Shown here piece after piece: positions 1 through 12,835 of a DNA stretch of 64,000 nucleotides. The notes below the pieces were generated by a model that was not told the origin of the DNA, ran no database searches, and saw nothing but the letters and a program-made list of their open reading frames with translations. Where the stretch lies: assembly GCF_029227915.1 (NCBI RefSeq), contig NC_079882.1, positions 30,930,001 to 30,994,000 on the forward strand, read 5' to 3'. Positions within the stretch are counted from its first letter, which is position 1. Each line of letters begins with the position of its first letter. This stretch comes from Hydractinia symbiolongicarpus. Lineage: Eukaryota; Cnidaria; Hydrozoa; Anthoathecata; Hydractiniidae. The translations under genes were made by a program, and so were the position numbers.

Positions 1-330
1 AAATGAAGCGCTACCACAGCGCCCAATGTAATCGCTGAGTTCCAGCAACCATGTCAGATGAAGAAGAATGTTTATTGTTGGAGTCGAATGGGCTTATGTA
101 TCACATTTATAAGTTCAAAGTCCAAAATAAGTTCAATTAAGTCCCACAGTTAATCGTTTCACTGTTAAAAGCGATGCAACCTAGCAGAGTCAGAAAAATA
201 ACGCCAAATACATGTTTGTACGAATATGTGACGCAATCGTTGTAACTCAATCGGCGTGATACCGTTACAAAGTCAGTGAAATTTAGTTTTTGAAAATGTC
301 TCTATTTCTTCTGCGCGAGCTAACGGTTAG

Positions 331-703
331 GATTGGTCCCACAGTAAAAAATGACTTATTTTTCTACATTTTTTAATAAAGCGCTATCGCAGCTCCCAGT
401 GTAATCGCTGAATTCCAGCAATGGTGTCAAATTAAGGAGAATGTTATTTCTTGGAGACCAATTGACTCATTCATCACATTTATAATGTCAAAGTCCAAAA
501 GCAGTTCAATTAAGTCCCATAGTCAATCGTTTCATTGTTAAAAGCGATGCAACCTAGTAGAGTCAGAGAAATAACGCGAAATACATGTTGGTACGGATAT
601 GTGACGCAACCGTTGTAGCACAAACAGACTGATAACGTTAGAAACTCAATGAAATGTAGTTTTTGAAAGTGTCTCTATATCTTCAGAGCGCGCTAACGTC
701 AAG
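331..703. repeat. Reference 373-bp satellite unit
   Basis: This complete unit serves as a coordinate frame (position 1 = 331). Positions 1-13 hold GATTGGTCCCACA. Positions 15-50 are an AT-rich stretch with A and T tracts. Positions 51-65 are the GCGCT...AGCGC dyad, imperfect in this copy. Positions 112-170 are the most variable segment, which exists in two alternative forms across the array. Positions 184-193 repeat GTCCCACAGT (CATAGT in this copy). Positions 252-274 hold ATACATGTTGGTACG and TATGTGACGC, the best conserved part. Positions 279-368 carry up to four CCGTT/AACGG pentamers in the consensus. A hand count gives 139 G+C (37%) and 14 CpG. The start point is a convenience and not a biological boundary. 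Confidence 0.9.
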
Positions 704-753
704 GATTGGTCCCACAGTAAAAAATAACTTATTTATCTAAATTTTTAAATGAA

Positions 754-768
754 GCGCTATCACAGCGC
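754..768. other. Short dyad GCGCT-5-AGCGC, typical copy
   Basis: GCGCT at 754-758 and AGCGC at 764-768 are reverse complements separated by ATCAC. The same element occupies unit positions 51-65 in most units, with loops ACCAC, ATCAC or ACCGC. It is the most GC-rich part of an AT-rich unit and is flanked on its left by the T-rich tract. It could form a small hairpin or be a site for a dimeric protein. No function can be shown from sequence. Confidence 0.7.
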
Positions 769-2235
769 CCAGTGTAATCGTTGAGTTCAAGCAATCATTT
801 CAAGTTAAGAAGAACGTTTTTTCTTGGAGTCCAGTTGTCTTATTGATCAATTTCTAGGGTCAAAGTCCACAATCATTTCAATTAAGTCCCACAGTCAATC
901 GTTTCATTGTTAAAAGCGCTGCAACCTAGTAGAGTCAGAAAAATAACGCGAAATACATGTTGGTACGAATATGTGACGCAACCGTTGTAACTTAAACGGA
1001 GTGATACCGTTACAAAGTCAATGAAATTTAGTTTTCGAAAAAGTCTCTATTTCTTCAACGCGAGCTAACGGCTAGGAATGGTCCCACAGTAAAAAATGAC
1101 TTATTTATCTACATTTTTTAATAAAGCGCTATCACAGCGCCCAGTGTAATCGTTGAGTTCAAGCAATCATGTCAAATTAAGAAGAATGCTATTTCTTGGA
1201 GTCCAATTGTCTCATTTATCACATTTATAAGTTCAAAGTCCAAAATCAGTTCTATTAAGTCCCACAGTAAATTGGTTCACTGTTAAAAGCACTGCAACTT
1301 CGTAATATCTGAAAGATATCGCTAAACACATGTTGGTACGAATATGTGACGCAACCGTTGTACTTCAAACGGACGGATACCATTAGAAACTCAAGGAAAT
1401 GTAGTCTTTAAAACTGTCTCTATATCTTCAACGCGTGCTAACGGCTAGGATTGGTCCCACCGTAAAAAATGACTTATTTATCAAACTTTTTAACTGTACC
1501 GCTACCACAGCGCCCAAGGTAATCGCTGAGTTCCAGTAACCATGTCAGATTAAGAAGAATGTTATTTCTTGGAGTCCAATTGGCTCATTTATCACATTTA
1601 TAAGTTCAAAGTCCACAATCAGTTCAATTAAGTCCCACAGTCAATCGTTTCACTGATAAAAGCGATGCAACCTGGTAATATCAGAAACATATCGCAAAAT
1701 ACATGATTGTACAAATATGTGACGCAACCGTTGAAACTCAAACGGAGTGATACCGTTACAAAGTCAATGAAATTTAGTTTTTGAAACTGTCTCTATTTCT
1801 TCAGCGCGAGCTAACGGTTAGGATTGGTTCCACAGTAAAAAATGACTTATTTATCTAAATTTGTAAATGAAGCGCTACCACAGCGCCCAGTGTAATCGTT
1901 GAGTTCAAGCAATCATTTCAAGTTAAGAAGAACGTTTTTTCTTGGAGTCCAGTTGTCTTATTGAGCAATTTCTAGGGTCAAAGTCCACAATCATTTCAAT
2001 TAAGTCCCACAGTCAATCGTTTCATTGTTAAAAGCGCTGCAACCTAGTAGAGTCAGAAAAATAACGCGAAATACATGTTGGTACGAATATGTGACGCAAC
2101 CGTTGTAACTTAAACGGAGTGATACCGTTACAAAGTCAATGAAATTTAGTTTTCGAAAATGTCTCTATTTCTTCAACGCGAGCTAACGGCTAGGAATGGT
2201 CCCACAGTAAAAATTACTTATTCATCTAAATTTGT

Positions 2236-4072
2236 AAATGAAGCGCTACCACAGCGCCCAATGTAATCGCTGAGTTCCAGCAACCATGTCAGATGAAGAA
2301 GAATGTTTTTTGTTGGAGTCGAATGGGCTTATGTATCACATTTATAAGTTCAAAGTCCAAAATAAGTTCAATTAAGTCCCACAGTTAATCGTTTCACTGT
2401 TAAAAGCGATGCAACCTAGCAGAGTCAGAAAAATAACGCCAAATACATGTTTGTACGAATATGTGACGCAATCGTTGTAACTCAATCGGCGTGATACCGT
2501 TACAAAGTCAGTGAAATTTAGTTTTTGAAAATGTCTCTATTTCTTCTGCGCGAGCTAACGGTTAGGATTGGTCCCACAGTAAAAAATGACTTATTTTTCT
2601 ACATTTTTTAATAAAGCGCTATGGCAGCTCCCAGTGTAATCGCTGAATTCCAGCAATGGTGTCAAATTAAGGAGAATGTTATTTCTTGGAGACCAATTGA
2701 CTCATTCATCACATTTATAATGTCAAAGTCCAAAAGCAGTTCAATTAAGTCCCATAGTCAATCGTTTCATTGTTAAAAGCGATGCAACCTAGTAGAGTCA
2801 GAGAAATAACGCGAAATACATGTTGGTACGGATATGTGACGCAACCGTTGTAGCACAAACAGACTGATAACGTTAGAAACTCAATGAAATGTAGTTTTTG
2901 AAAGTGTCTCTATATCCTCAGAGCGCGCTAACGTCAAGGATTGGTCCCACAGTAAAAAATAACTTATTTATCTAAATTTTTAAATGAAGCGCTATCACAG
3001 CGCCCAGCGTAATCGTTGAGTTCAAGCAATCATTTCAAGTTAAGAAGAACGTTTTTTCTTGGAGTCCAGTTGTCTTATTGATCAATTTCTAGGGTCAAAG
3101 TCCACAATCATTTCAATTAAGTCCCACAGTCAATCGTTTCATTGTTAAAAGCGCTGCAACCTAGTAGAGTCAGAAAAATAACGCGAAATACATGTTGGTA
3201 CGAATATGTGACGCAACCGTTGTAACTTAAACGGAGTGATACCGTTACAAAGTCAATGAAATTTAGTTTTCGAAAAAGTCTCTATTTCTTCAACGCGAGC
3301 TAACGGCTAGGAATGGTCCCACAGTAAAAAATGACTTATTTATCTACATTTTTTAATAAAGCGCTATCACAGCGCCCAGTGTAATCGTTGAGTTCAAGCA
3401 ATCATGTCAAATTAAGAAGAATGCTATTTCTTGGAGTCCAATTGTCTCATTTATCACATTTATAAGTTCAAAGTCCAAAATCAGTTCTATTAAGTCCCAC
3501 AGTAAATTGGTTCACTGTTAAAAGCACTGCAACTTCGTAATATCTGAAAGATATCGCTAAACACATGTTGGTACGAATATGTGACGCAACCGTTGTACTT
3601 CAAACGGACGGATACCATTAGAAACTCAAGGAAATGTAGTCTTTGAAACTGTCTCTATATCTTCAACGCGTGCTAACGGCTAGGATTGGTCCCACAGTAA
3701 AAAATGACTTATTTATCAAACTTTTTAACTGTACCGCTACCACAGCGCCCAAGGTAATCGCTGAGTTCCAGAAACCATGTCAGATTAAGAAGAATGTTAT
3801 TTCTTGGAGTCCAATTGGCTCATTTATCACATTTATAAGTTCAAAGTCCACAATCAGTTCAATTAAGTCCCACAGTCAATCGTTTCACTGATAAAAGCGA
3901 TGCAACCTGGTAATATCAGAAACATATCGCAAAATACATGATTGTACAAATATGTGACGCAACCGTTGAAACTCAAACGGAGTGATACTGTTACAAAGTC
4001 AATGAAATTTAGTTTTTGAAACTGTCTCTATTTATTCAGCGCGAGCTAACGGTTAGGATTGGTTCCACAGTA
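2236..4072. repeat. HOR block A, copy 2 (about 5 units, then interrupted)
   Basis: This stretch repeats 1-1837 almost exactly. Near 4080 the match to copy 1 stops: copy 1 continues with ATCTAAATTTGTAAATG (about 1851) whereas this copy continues with ATCAAACTTTTTAAATG. That is the sequence of its own preceding unit, so the sixth unit was replaced by a one-unit duplication. Confidence 0.88.
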
Positions 4073-4429
4073 AAAAATGACTTATTTATCAAACTTTTTA
4101 AATGAACCGCTACCACAGCGCCCAAGGTAATCGCTGAGTTCCAGCAACCATGTCAGATTAAGAAGAATGTTATTTCTTGGAGTCCAATTGGCTCATTTAT
4201 CACATTTATAAGTTCAAAGTCCACAATCAGTTCAATTAAGTCCCACAGTCAATCGTTTCACTGATAAAAGCGATGCAACCTGGTAATATCAGAAACATAT
4301 CGCAAAATACATGATTGTACAAATATGTGACGCAACCGTTGAAACTCAAACGGAGTGATACCGTTACAAAGTCAATGAAATTTAGTTTTTGAAACTGTCT
4401 CTATTTCTTCAGCGCGAGCTAACGGTTAG
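3684..4429. repeat. Single-unit tandem duplication
   Basis: The units starting at 3684 and 4057 are nearly identical to each other from about 3700 (offset 373). Both share TTTATCAAACTTTTTAA and the CCCAAGGTAATCG variant, which is rare elsewhere apart from 1471-1520. A one-unit unequal exchange at the end of HOR block A explains it. Confidence 0.85.
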
Positions 4430-5548
4430 GATTGGTTCCACAGTAAAAAATGACTTATTTATCTAAATTTGTAAATGAAGTGCTACCACAGCGACCAGTG
4501 TAATCGCTGAGTTCCAGCAACCATGTCAGATGAAGAAGAATGTTCTTTCTTGGAGTCGAATGGGCTCATGTATCACATTTATAAGTTCAAAGTCCAAAAT
4601 AAGTTCAATTAAGTCCCACAGTCAATCGTTTCACTGTTAAAAGCGATGCAACCTAGCAGAGTCAGAAAAATGACGCCAAATACATGTTTGTACGAATATG
4701 TGACGCAATCGTTGTACCTCAAACGGCGTCATACCGTTACAAAGTCAGTGAAATTTAGTTTTTGAAAATGTCTCTATTTCTTCTGCGTGAGCTAACGGTT
4801 AGGATTGGTCCCACAGTAAAAAATGACTTATTTTTCTACATTTTTTAATAAAGCGCTATCACAGCTCCCAGTGTAATCGTTGAGTTCAAGCAATCATGTC
4901 AAATTAAGAAGAATGTTATTTCTTGGAGACGAATTGGCTCATGTATCACATTTATAAGTTCAAAGTCCAAAATAAGTTCAATTAAGTCCCACAGTCAATC
5001 GTTTCACTGTTAAAAGCGATGCAACCTGGTAATATCTGAAACATATAGCTAAACACATGTTGTTACAAATATGTGACGCGACCGTTGTACTTCAAGCGGA
5101 CGGATACCGTTACAAAGTCAATGAAATTTAGTTTTTGAAACTGTCTCTATTTCTTCAGCGCGAGCTAACGGTTAGGATTTGTCCCACAGTAAAAAAGTGC
5201 TTATTTATCTAAATTTGTAAATGAAGCGCTACCACAGCGCCCAGTGGAAATGCTCTGTTCCAGCAATCATTTCAAGTTAAGAACAACGTTTTTTCTTGGA
5301 TTCCAGTTGTCTTATTGATCTTATTTCTAGAGTCAAAGTCCACAATCATTTCAATTAAGTCCCAGAGTCAATCCTTTCACTGTTAAAAGCGATGCAACCT
5401 AGTAATATCTGAAACATATCGCTAAATACATGTTGGTACGAATATGTGACGCAACCGTTATACTTAAAGCGGACGGATGCCGTTAGAAACTCATTGAGAT
5501 GTAGTTTTTGAAAGTGTCTCTATATCTTCAGCGCGTGCTAACGGCTAG
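4430..5548. repeat. Three unpaired units between HOR blocks A and B
   Basis: Units starting at 4430, 4803 and 5176 resemble block A units (for instance ATGTCAGATGAAGAAG near 4525) but do not continue the hexamer in register. I saw no other feature here. They look like array remnants left between two amplified blocks. Confidence 0.8.
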
Positions 5549-5754
5549 GATTGGTCCCACAGTAAAAAATGACTTATTTATCTAAATTTTTAAATGAAGG
5601 GCTACCCCAGCGCCCAGTGTAATCGCTGAAAATACATGTTGGTACGAATATGTGACGCAACCGTTGTACTTCAAGCGGACGGATGCCATTAGAAACTCAA
5701 TGAAATGTAGTCTTCGAAACTGTCTCTATATCTTCAGCGCGTGCTAACGGCTAG
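5549..5754. repeat. Truncated satellite unit, 206 bp
   Basis: The next unit start is only 206 bp downstream. The sequence runs normally to TAATCGCTG at 5621-5629, then jumps to AAAATACATGTTGG, skipping unit positions 81-247, which is 167 bp. A normal unit has similar words on both sides of the lost segment (ATCGCTGA and ATCGCAAAATAC), so deletion at short homeology is likely. Downstream the array continues in phase. Confidence 0.92.
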
Positions 5755-7991
5755 GATTGGTTCCACAGTAAAAAATGACTTATTTATCTAAATTATTAAA
5801 TGAACCGCTACCACAGCGCCCAGTGTAATCGCTGGGTTCCAGCATATATGTCAGATTAAGAAGAATGTTATTTCTTGGAGTCCAATTGGCTCATTTACCA
5901 CATTTATAAGTTCAAAGTCCAAAATCAGTTCAATTAAGTCCCACAGTAAATTGGTTCACTGTTAAAAGCCATGCAACTTAATAATATCAGAAACATATCG
6001 CTAAACACATGTTGGTACGGATATGTGACGCAACCGTTGTAGCTCAAACAGACTGATAACGTTAGAGACTCAATGAAATGTAATTTTTGAAACTGTCTGT
6101 ATTTCTTCAGCGTGCGCTATCGTCTAGGATTGGTCCCACAGTACAAAATGACTTATTTATCTACATTTTTTAATAAAGCGCTACCACAGCGCCCAGTGGA
6201 AATGCTCTGTTCCAGCAATCATTTCAAGTTAAGAAGAACGTTTTTTCTTGGAGTCCAGTTGTCTTATTGATCATATTTCTAGGGTCAAAGTCCGCAATCA
6301 TTTCAATTAAGTCCCACAGTCAATCGTTTCATTGTTAAAAGCGCTGCAACCTAGTAATATCAGAAACATATCGAAAAATACATGTTGGTACGAATATGTG
6401 ACGCAACCGTTGTACTTCAAGCGGACGGATCTCATTAGAAACTCAATGAAATGTAGTCTTCGAAACTGTTTCTATATCTTCAGCGCGTGCTAACGGCTAG
6501 GATTGGTTCCACAGTAAAAAATGACTTATTTATCTAAATTTTTAAATGAACCGCTACCACAGCGCCCGGTGTAATCTCTGAGTTCCAGCAACCATGTCAG
6601 ATTAAGAAGAATGTTATTTCTTGGAGTCCAATTGGCTCATTTATCACATTTATAAGTTCAAAGTCCAAAATCAGTTCAATAAAGTCCACAGTAAATTGTT
6701 TCACTGTTAAAAGCCATGCAACTTGGTAATATCAGAAACATATCGCTAAATACATGTTGGTACGGATATGTGACGCAACCGTTGTAGCCCAAACAGACTG
6801 ATAACGTTAGAAAGTCAATAAAATGTAATTTTTGAAACTGACTCTATTTCTTCAGAGCGCGCTAACGTATAGGATTGGTCCCACAGTAAAAAATGGCTTA
6901 TTTATCTACATTTTTTAATAAAGCGCTACCACAGCGCCCAGTGGAAATGCTCTGTTCCAGCAATCATTTCAAGTTAAGAAGAACGTTTTTTCTTGGAGTC
7001 CAGTTGTCTTATTGATCATATTTCTAGGGTCAAAGTCCGCAATCATTTCAATTAAGTCCCACAGTCAATCGTTTTATTGTTAAAAGCGCTGCAACCTAGT
7101 AATATCAGAAACATATCGCAAAATACATGTTGGTACGAATATGTGACGCAACCGTTGCACTTCAAGCGGACGGATGCCATTAGAAGCTCAATGAAATGTA
7201 GTCTTCGAAACTGTCTCTATATCTTCAGCGCGTGCTAATGGCTAGAATTGGTTCCACAGTAAAAAATGACTTATTTATCTAATTCTCTAAATGAAGCGCT
7301 ACCACAGCGCCCAGTGTAACCGCTGAATTCCAGCAATCATGTCAAAATAAGAAGAATGTTATTTCTTGGAGTCCAATTGGCTCATATATCACATTTATAA
7401 CTTCAAAGTCCAAAATCAGTTCAATTAAGTCCCACAGTCAATCGTTTCACTGTTAAAAGCGATGCAACCTGGTAATATCAGAAACATATCGCTAAATACA
7501 TGTTGGTACGAATATGTGACGCAACCGTTTTAACTCACACGGAGTGATACCGTAAAAAAGTCAATGAAATTTAGTTTTTGAAAATGTCTCTATATCTTCA
7601 GCGCGTTCTAACGGTTAGGATTGCTCCCACAGTAAAAAATGACTTATTTATCTAAATTTCTAAATGAAGCGCTACCACAGCGCCCAGTGTAACCGCTGAA
7701 TTCCAGCAATCATGTCAAAATAAGAAGAATGTTATTTCTTGGAGTCCAATTGGCTCATTTATACCATTTATAAGTTCAAAGTCCAAAATCAGTTTAATTA
7801 AGTCCCACAGTCAATCGTTTCACTGTTAAAAGCGATGCAACCTGGTAATATCAGAAACATATCGCTAAATACATGTTGGTAAGAATATGTGACTCAACAG
7901 TTGTAACTCAAACGCAGTGATACCGTTACAAATTCAATGAAATTTAGTTTTTGAAAATGTCTCTATATCTTCAGCGCGTGCTAACGGCTAG
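5755..7991. repeat. HOR block B, copy 1 (6-unit, 2237 bp)
   Basis: Units starting at 5755, 6128 and 6501 match those at 7992, 8365 and 8738 at offset 2237. Within the copy a dimer of 745 bp is visible: the unit type with GTGGAAATGCTCTG and TTATTGATCATA (starts 6128 and 6873) alternates with a type containing GAACCGCTACC. Units 7246 and 7619 form a local one-unit duplication sharing GTGTAACCGCTGAATTCC. Confidence 0.82.
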
Positions 7992-10227
7992 GATTGGTCC
8001 CACAGTAAAAAATGACTTATTTATCTAAATTTTTAAATGAACCGCTACCACAGCGCCCAGTGTAACCGCTGGGTTCCAGCAACCATGTCAGATTAAGAAG
8101 AATGTTATTTCTTGGAGTCCAATTGGCTCATTTATACCATTTATAAGTTTAAAGTCCAAAATCAGTTCAATTAAGTCCCACAGTAAATTTGTTCACTGTT
8201 AAAAGCCATGCAACTTGGTAATATCAGAAACATATCGCTAAATACATGTTGGTACGGATATGTGACGCAACCGTTGTAGCTCAAACAGACTGATAACGTT
8301 AGAGACTCACCGAAATGTAATTTTTGAAACTGTCTGTATTTCTTCAGCGAGCGCTATCGTCTAGGATTGGTCCCACAGTACAAAATGACTTATTTATCTA
8401 ATTGTTTTAATAAAGCGCTACCACAGCGCCCAGTGGAAATGCTCTGTTCCAGCAATCATTTCAAGTTAAGAAGAACGTTTTTTCTTGGAGTCCAGTTGTC
8501 TTATTGATCATATTTCTAGGGTCAAAGTCCGCAATCATTTCAATTAAGTCCCACAGTCAATCGTTTCATTGTTAAAAGCGCTGCAACCTAGTAATATCAG
8601 AAACCTATCGAAAAATACATGTTGGTACGAATATGTGACGCCACCGTTGTGCTTTAAGCGGACGGATGCCATTAGAAACTCAATGAAATGTACTCTTCGA
8701 AACTGTCTCTATATCTTCAGCGCGTGCGAACGGCTAGGATTGGTTCCACAGTAAAAAATGACTTATTTATTTAAATTTTTAAATGAACCGCTACCACAGC
8801 GCCCGGTGTAATCTCTGAGTTCCAGCAACCATGTCAGATTAAGAAGAATGTTATTTCTTGGAGTCCAATTGGCTCATTTATCACATTTATAAGTTCAAAG
8901 TCCAAAATCAGTTCAATATAGTCCACAGTAAATTGTTTCACTGTTAAAAGCCATGGAACTTGGTAATATCAGAAACATATCGCTAAATACATGTTGGTAC
9001 GGATATGTGACGCAACCGTTGTAGCTCAAACAGACTGATAACGTTAGAAAGTCAATAAAATGTAATTTTTGAAACTGACTCTATTTCTTCAGAGCGCGCT
9101 AACGTCTAGGATTGGTCCCACAGTAAAAAATGGCTTATTTATCTACATTTTTTAATAAAGCGCTACCACAGCGCCCAATGGAAATGCTCTGTTCCAGCAA
9201 TCATTTCAAGTTAAGAAGAACGTTCTTTCTTGGAGTCCAGTTGTATTATTGATCATATTTCAAGGGTCAAAGTCCGCAATCATTTCAATTAAGTCCCACA
9301 GTCAATCGTTTCATTGTTAAAAGCGCTGCAACCTAGTAATATCAGAAACCTATCGAAAAATACATGTTGGTACGAATATGTGACGCAACCGTTGTGCTTC
9401 AAGCGGACGGATGCCATTAGAAACTCAATGAAATGTAGTCTTCGAAACTGTCTCTATATCTTCAGCGCGTGCTAACGGCTAGGATTGGTTCCACAGTAAA
9501 AAATGACTTATTTATTTAAATTTTTAAATGAACCGCTACCACAGCGCCCGGTGTAATCTCTGAGTTCCAGCAACCATGTCAGATTAAGAAGAATGTTATT
9601 TCTTGGAGTCCAATTGGCTCATTTATCACATTTATAAGTTCAAAGTCCAAAATCAGTTCAATAAAGTCCACAGTAAATTGTTTCACTGTTAAAAGCCATG
9701 GAACTTGGTAATATCAGAAACATATCGCTAAATACATGTTGATACGGATATGTGACGCAACCGTTGTAGCTCAAACAGACTGATAACGTTAGAAAGTCAA
9801 TAAAATGTAATTTTTGAAACTGACTCTATTTCTTCAGAGCGCGCTAACGTCTAGGATTGGTCCCACAGTAAAAAATGGCTTATTTATCTACATTTTTTAA
9901 TAAAGCGCTACCACAGCGCCCAGTGGAAATGCTCTGTTCCAGCAATCATTTCAAGTTAAGTAGAACGTTTTTTCTTGGAGTCCAGTTGTATTATTGATCA
10001 TATTTCAAGGGTCAAAGTCCGCAATCATTTCAATTAAGTCCCACAGTCAATCGATTTATTGTTAAAAGCTCTGCAACCTAGTAATATCAAAAACATATCG
10101 CAAAATACATGTTGGTACGAATATGTGACGCAACTGTTGTACTTCAAGCGGACGGATGCCATTAGAAGCTCAATGAAATGTAGTCTTCGAAACTGTGTCT
10201 ATATCTTCAGCGCGTGCTAATGGCTAG
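7992..10227. repeat. HOR block B, copy 2, dominated by a 745-bp dimer
   Basis: The GTGGAAATGCTCTG unit type starts at 8365, 9110 and 9855, exactly 745 bp apart, and the intervening units (8738, 9483) carry CGCCCGGTGTAATCTCTGAG. The dimers 8365-9109 and 9110-9854 are nearly identical. Compared with copy 1, one extra dimer was inserted, so after 9855 the best match to copy 1 shifts from offset 2237 to 2982 (eight units). Confidence 0.85.
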
Positions 10228-12092
10228 GATTGGTTCCACAGTAAAAAATGACTTATTTATCAAAATTTCTAAATGAAGCGCCACCACAGCGCCCAGTGTA
10301 ACCGCTGAGTTACAGCAATCATGTCAAATTGAGAAGAATGTTATTTCTTGGAGTCCAATTGGCTCATTTATCACATTTATAAAGTCAAAGTCCGAAATCA
10401 GTTATATTAAGTCCCACAGGCAGTCGTTTCTCTGTTAAAAACGATGCAACCTTGTAATATCAGAAACTTATCGCTAAATACATTTTGGTACGAATATGTG
10501 ACTCAACAGTTGTAACTCAAACGCAGTGATACCGTTACAAATTCAATGAAATTTAGTTTTTGAAAATGTCTCTATTTCTTCAGGGCGAGCTTACGGTTAG
10601 GATTGGTCCCACAGTAAAAAATGACTTATTTATCTACACTTTTTAATAAAGCGCTATCAGAGCTCCCAGTGTAATCGTTGAGTTCAAGCAATCATGTCAA
10701 ATTAAGAAGAATGTTATTTCTTGGAGTCCAATTGTCTCATTTATCACATTTATAAGTTCAAAGTCCGAAATCAGTTCCATTAAATCCCACAGTCAATCGT
10801 TTCATTGTTAAAAGCGATGCCACCTAGCAGAGTCAGTAAAATAACGCTAAATACATGTTGGTACGAATATGTGACGCAGCTGTTTTAACTTAAACGGACC
10901 GATACCGTTAGAAAGTCAATGAAATGTAATTTTTGAAACTGTCTCTATTTCTTCAGTGTGCACTATCGACTAGGATTGGTCCCACAGTAAAAAATGTTTT
11001 ATTTATCTAAATTTTTTAATAAAGCGCTACCACAGCGCCCAGCGAAATTGCTCTGTTCCAGCAATCATTTCAAATTAAGAAGAACGTTTTTTCTTGGAGT
11101 CCAGTTGTCTTATTGATCATACTTCTACGGTCAAAGTCCAAAATCACTTAATTTAAGTCCCACAGTCAATCGTTTCATTGTTAAAAGCGATGCCACCTAG
11201 TAGAGTCAGAAAAATAACGCCAAATACATGTTGGTACGAATATGTGACGCAACCGTTGTAACTCAAACGGAGTGATACCGTTACAAAGTCAATGAAATTT
11301 AGTTTTTGAAAATGTCTCTATTTCTTCAGCGCGAGTTAACGGTTAGGATTGGTCCCACAGTAAAAAATGACTTCTTTATCTACATTTTTTAATAAAGCGC
11401 TATCACAGCTCCCAGTGTAATCGTTGAGTTCTAGCAATCATGTCAAATTAAGAAGAATGATATTTCTTGGAGTCCAATTGTCTTATTTATTATATTTATA
11501 AGTTCAAAGTTCAAAATCAGTTCAATTAAATCCCACAGTCAATTATTTCACTATTAAAAGCCATGCAACCTGGTTATATCTGAAACATATCGCTACATAC
11601 GTTTTGCTACGAATATGTGATGCAACAGCTGTAACTAAAACGGACGGATACCGTTAGAAACTCTATGAAATGTAGTTTTTGAAACTGTCTCTATATCTTC
11701 AGCGCGCCCTAACGGCTAAGATTGGTCCCACAGTACAGAATGACTTATTTATCTAAATTTCTAAATGAAGCGCTACCGCAGCGCCCAGTGTAACCGCTGA
11801 ATTCCAGCAATCTTGTCAAAATAAGAAGAATGTTATTTCTTGGAGTGCAATTTGTTCATTCATCACATTCATAACTTCAAAGTCCAAAATCAGTTCAATT
11901 AAGTCTCACGGTCAATCGTTTCACTGTTAAAAGCGACGCAACCTAGTAATATCTGAAACATATCGCTAAGTACATGTTGGTACGAATATGTGACGCAACC
12001 GTTGTAACTCAAACGGACTGATACCGTTAGATAGTCAATGAAATATAGTTTTTGAAATTGTCTCCATTTCTTCAGCGCGTGCTAACGGCAAA
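10228..12092. repeat. Diverged satellite units without a clean HOR
   Basis: Five units (10228, 10601, 10974, 11347, 11720). Units 10601 and 11347 resemble one another (both with GCTCCCAGTGTAATCG) but are clearly more diverged than pairs in the neighbouring blocks. Unit 10601 carries GACGCAGCTG at 10873-10882, a variant otherwise seen near 58.2 and 62.7 kb. I see nothing other than satellite here. Confidence 0.8.
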
Positions 12093-12835
12093 GATTGGTC
12101 CCACAGTACAAAATGACTTATTTATCTATATTTTTAAATGAAGCGCTACCGTAGCGCCCAGTGTAATCGCTAAATTCCAGCATTCATATACAATTAAGGA
12201 AAATGTTATTTCTTGGAATCCAATTGTCTCAGTTATCACATTCATAATGTCAAAGTCCAAAATCAGTTCAATTAAGTTCCACAGGCAATCGTTACACTGT
12301 TAATAGCGATGCAACCTTGTAATATCTGAAACATATCGCTAAGTACATGTTGATACGAATATGTGACGCAACCCTTGTAACTCAAACGGACTGATACCGT
12401 TAGAAAGTCAATGAAATATAGTTTTTGAAATTGTTTCCATTTCTTCAGCGCGCGCTAACGGCAAAGATGGGTCCCACAGTACAAAATGACTTGTTTATCT
12501 AAATTTTTAAATGAAGCGCTACCGCAGCGCCCAGTGTAATCGCTAAATTCCAGCATTCATATACAATTAAGGAAAATGTTATTTCTTGGAATCCAATTGT
12601 CTCATTTATCACATTCATAATGTCAAAGTCCAAAATCAGTTCAATTAAGTTCCACAGGCATCGTTACACTGTTAATAGCGATGCAACCTTGTAATATCAG
12701 AAACATATCGCTAAATACATGTTGGTATGAATATGTGACGTAACCGTTGTACCTCAAACGGAGTGTTACTGTTAGAAAGTCAATGAAATGAAGTTTTTGA
12801 AGCTGTCTCCATTTCCTCAGCGCGCTAACGCCTAA
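12093..12835. repeat. Two-unit local duplication
   Basis: Units at 12093 and 12466 share the unusual string CAGCATTCATATACAATT and GGTTCCACAGGCA-type variants at offset 373. The second is 370 bp because of small deletions near 12660 and 12822. The flanking units 11720 and 12836 also match (ACAGAATGAC, GTGTAACCGCTGAATTCC), so this is part of a weak trimer of about 1116 bp. Confidence 0.78.

Larger units (their letters stand above)
1..2235. repeat. HOR block A, copy 1 (6-unit, 2235 bp)
   Basis: Position 1 matches position 2236 and the match runs on at a constant offset of 2235 bp, or six units of 372-373 bp. The few differences I could find by eye (for example near 84, 389, 648, 774, 1461, 1533 and 1771) suggest more than 99% identity with copy 2. 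The six units differ clearly from each other: for example only those around 786 and 1910 carry the TTATTGA form of the variable segment. The real unit of recent amplification here is therefore the hexamer and not the 373-bp monomer. The left end is cut by the window. Confidence 0.9.

Noticed and set aside
331-703. Identity with a named insect satellite of similar length (for example the Drosophila 1.688 family, about 359 bp)
   Set aside because: Length and AT-richness are similar, but I cannot establish sequence homology without a search. A database search with the unit consensus would decide.
5549-5754. Transposon insertion or excision scar at the short unit
   Set aside because: No foreign sequence, target-site duplication or terminal repeat is present; it is a simple internal deletion of the satellite.
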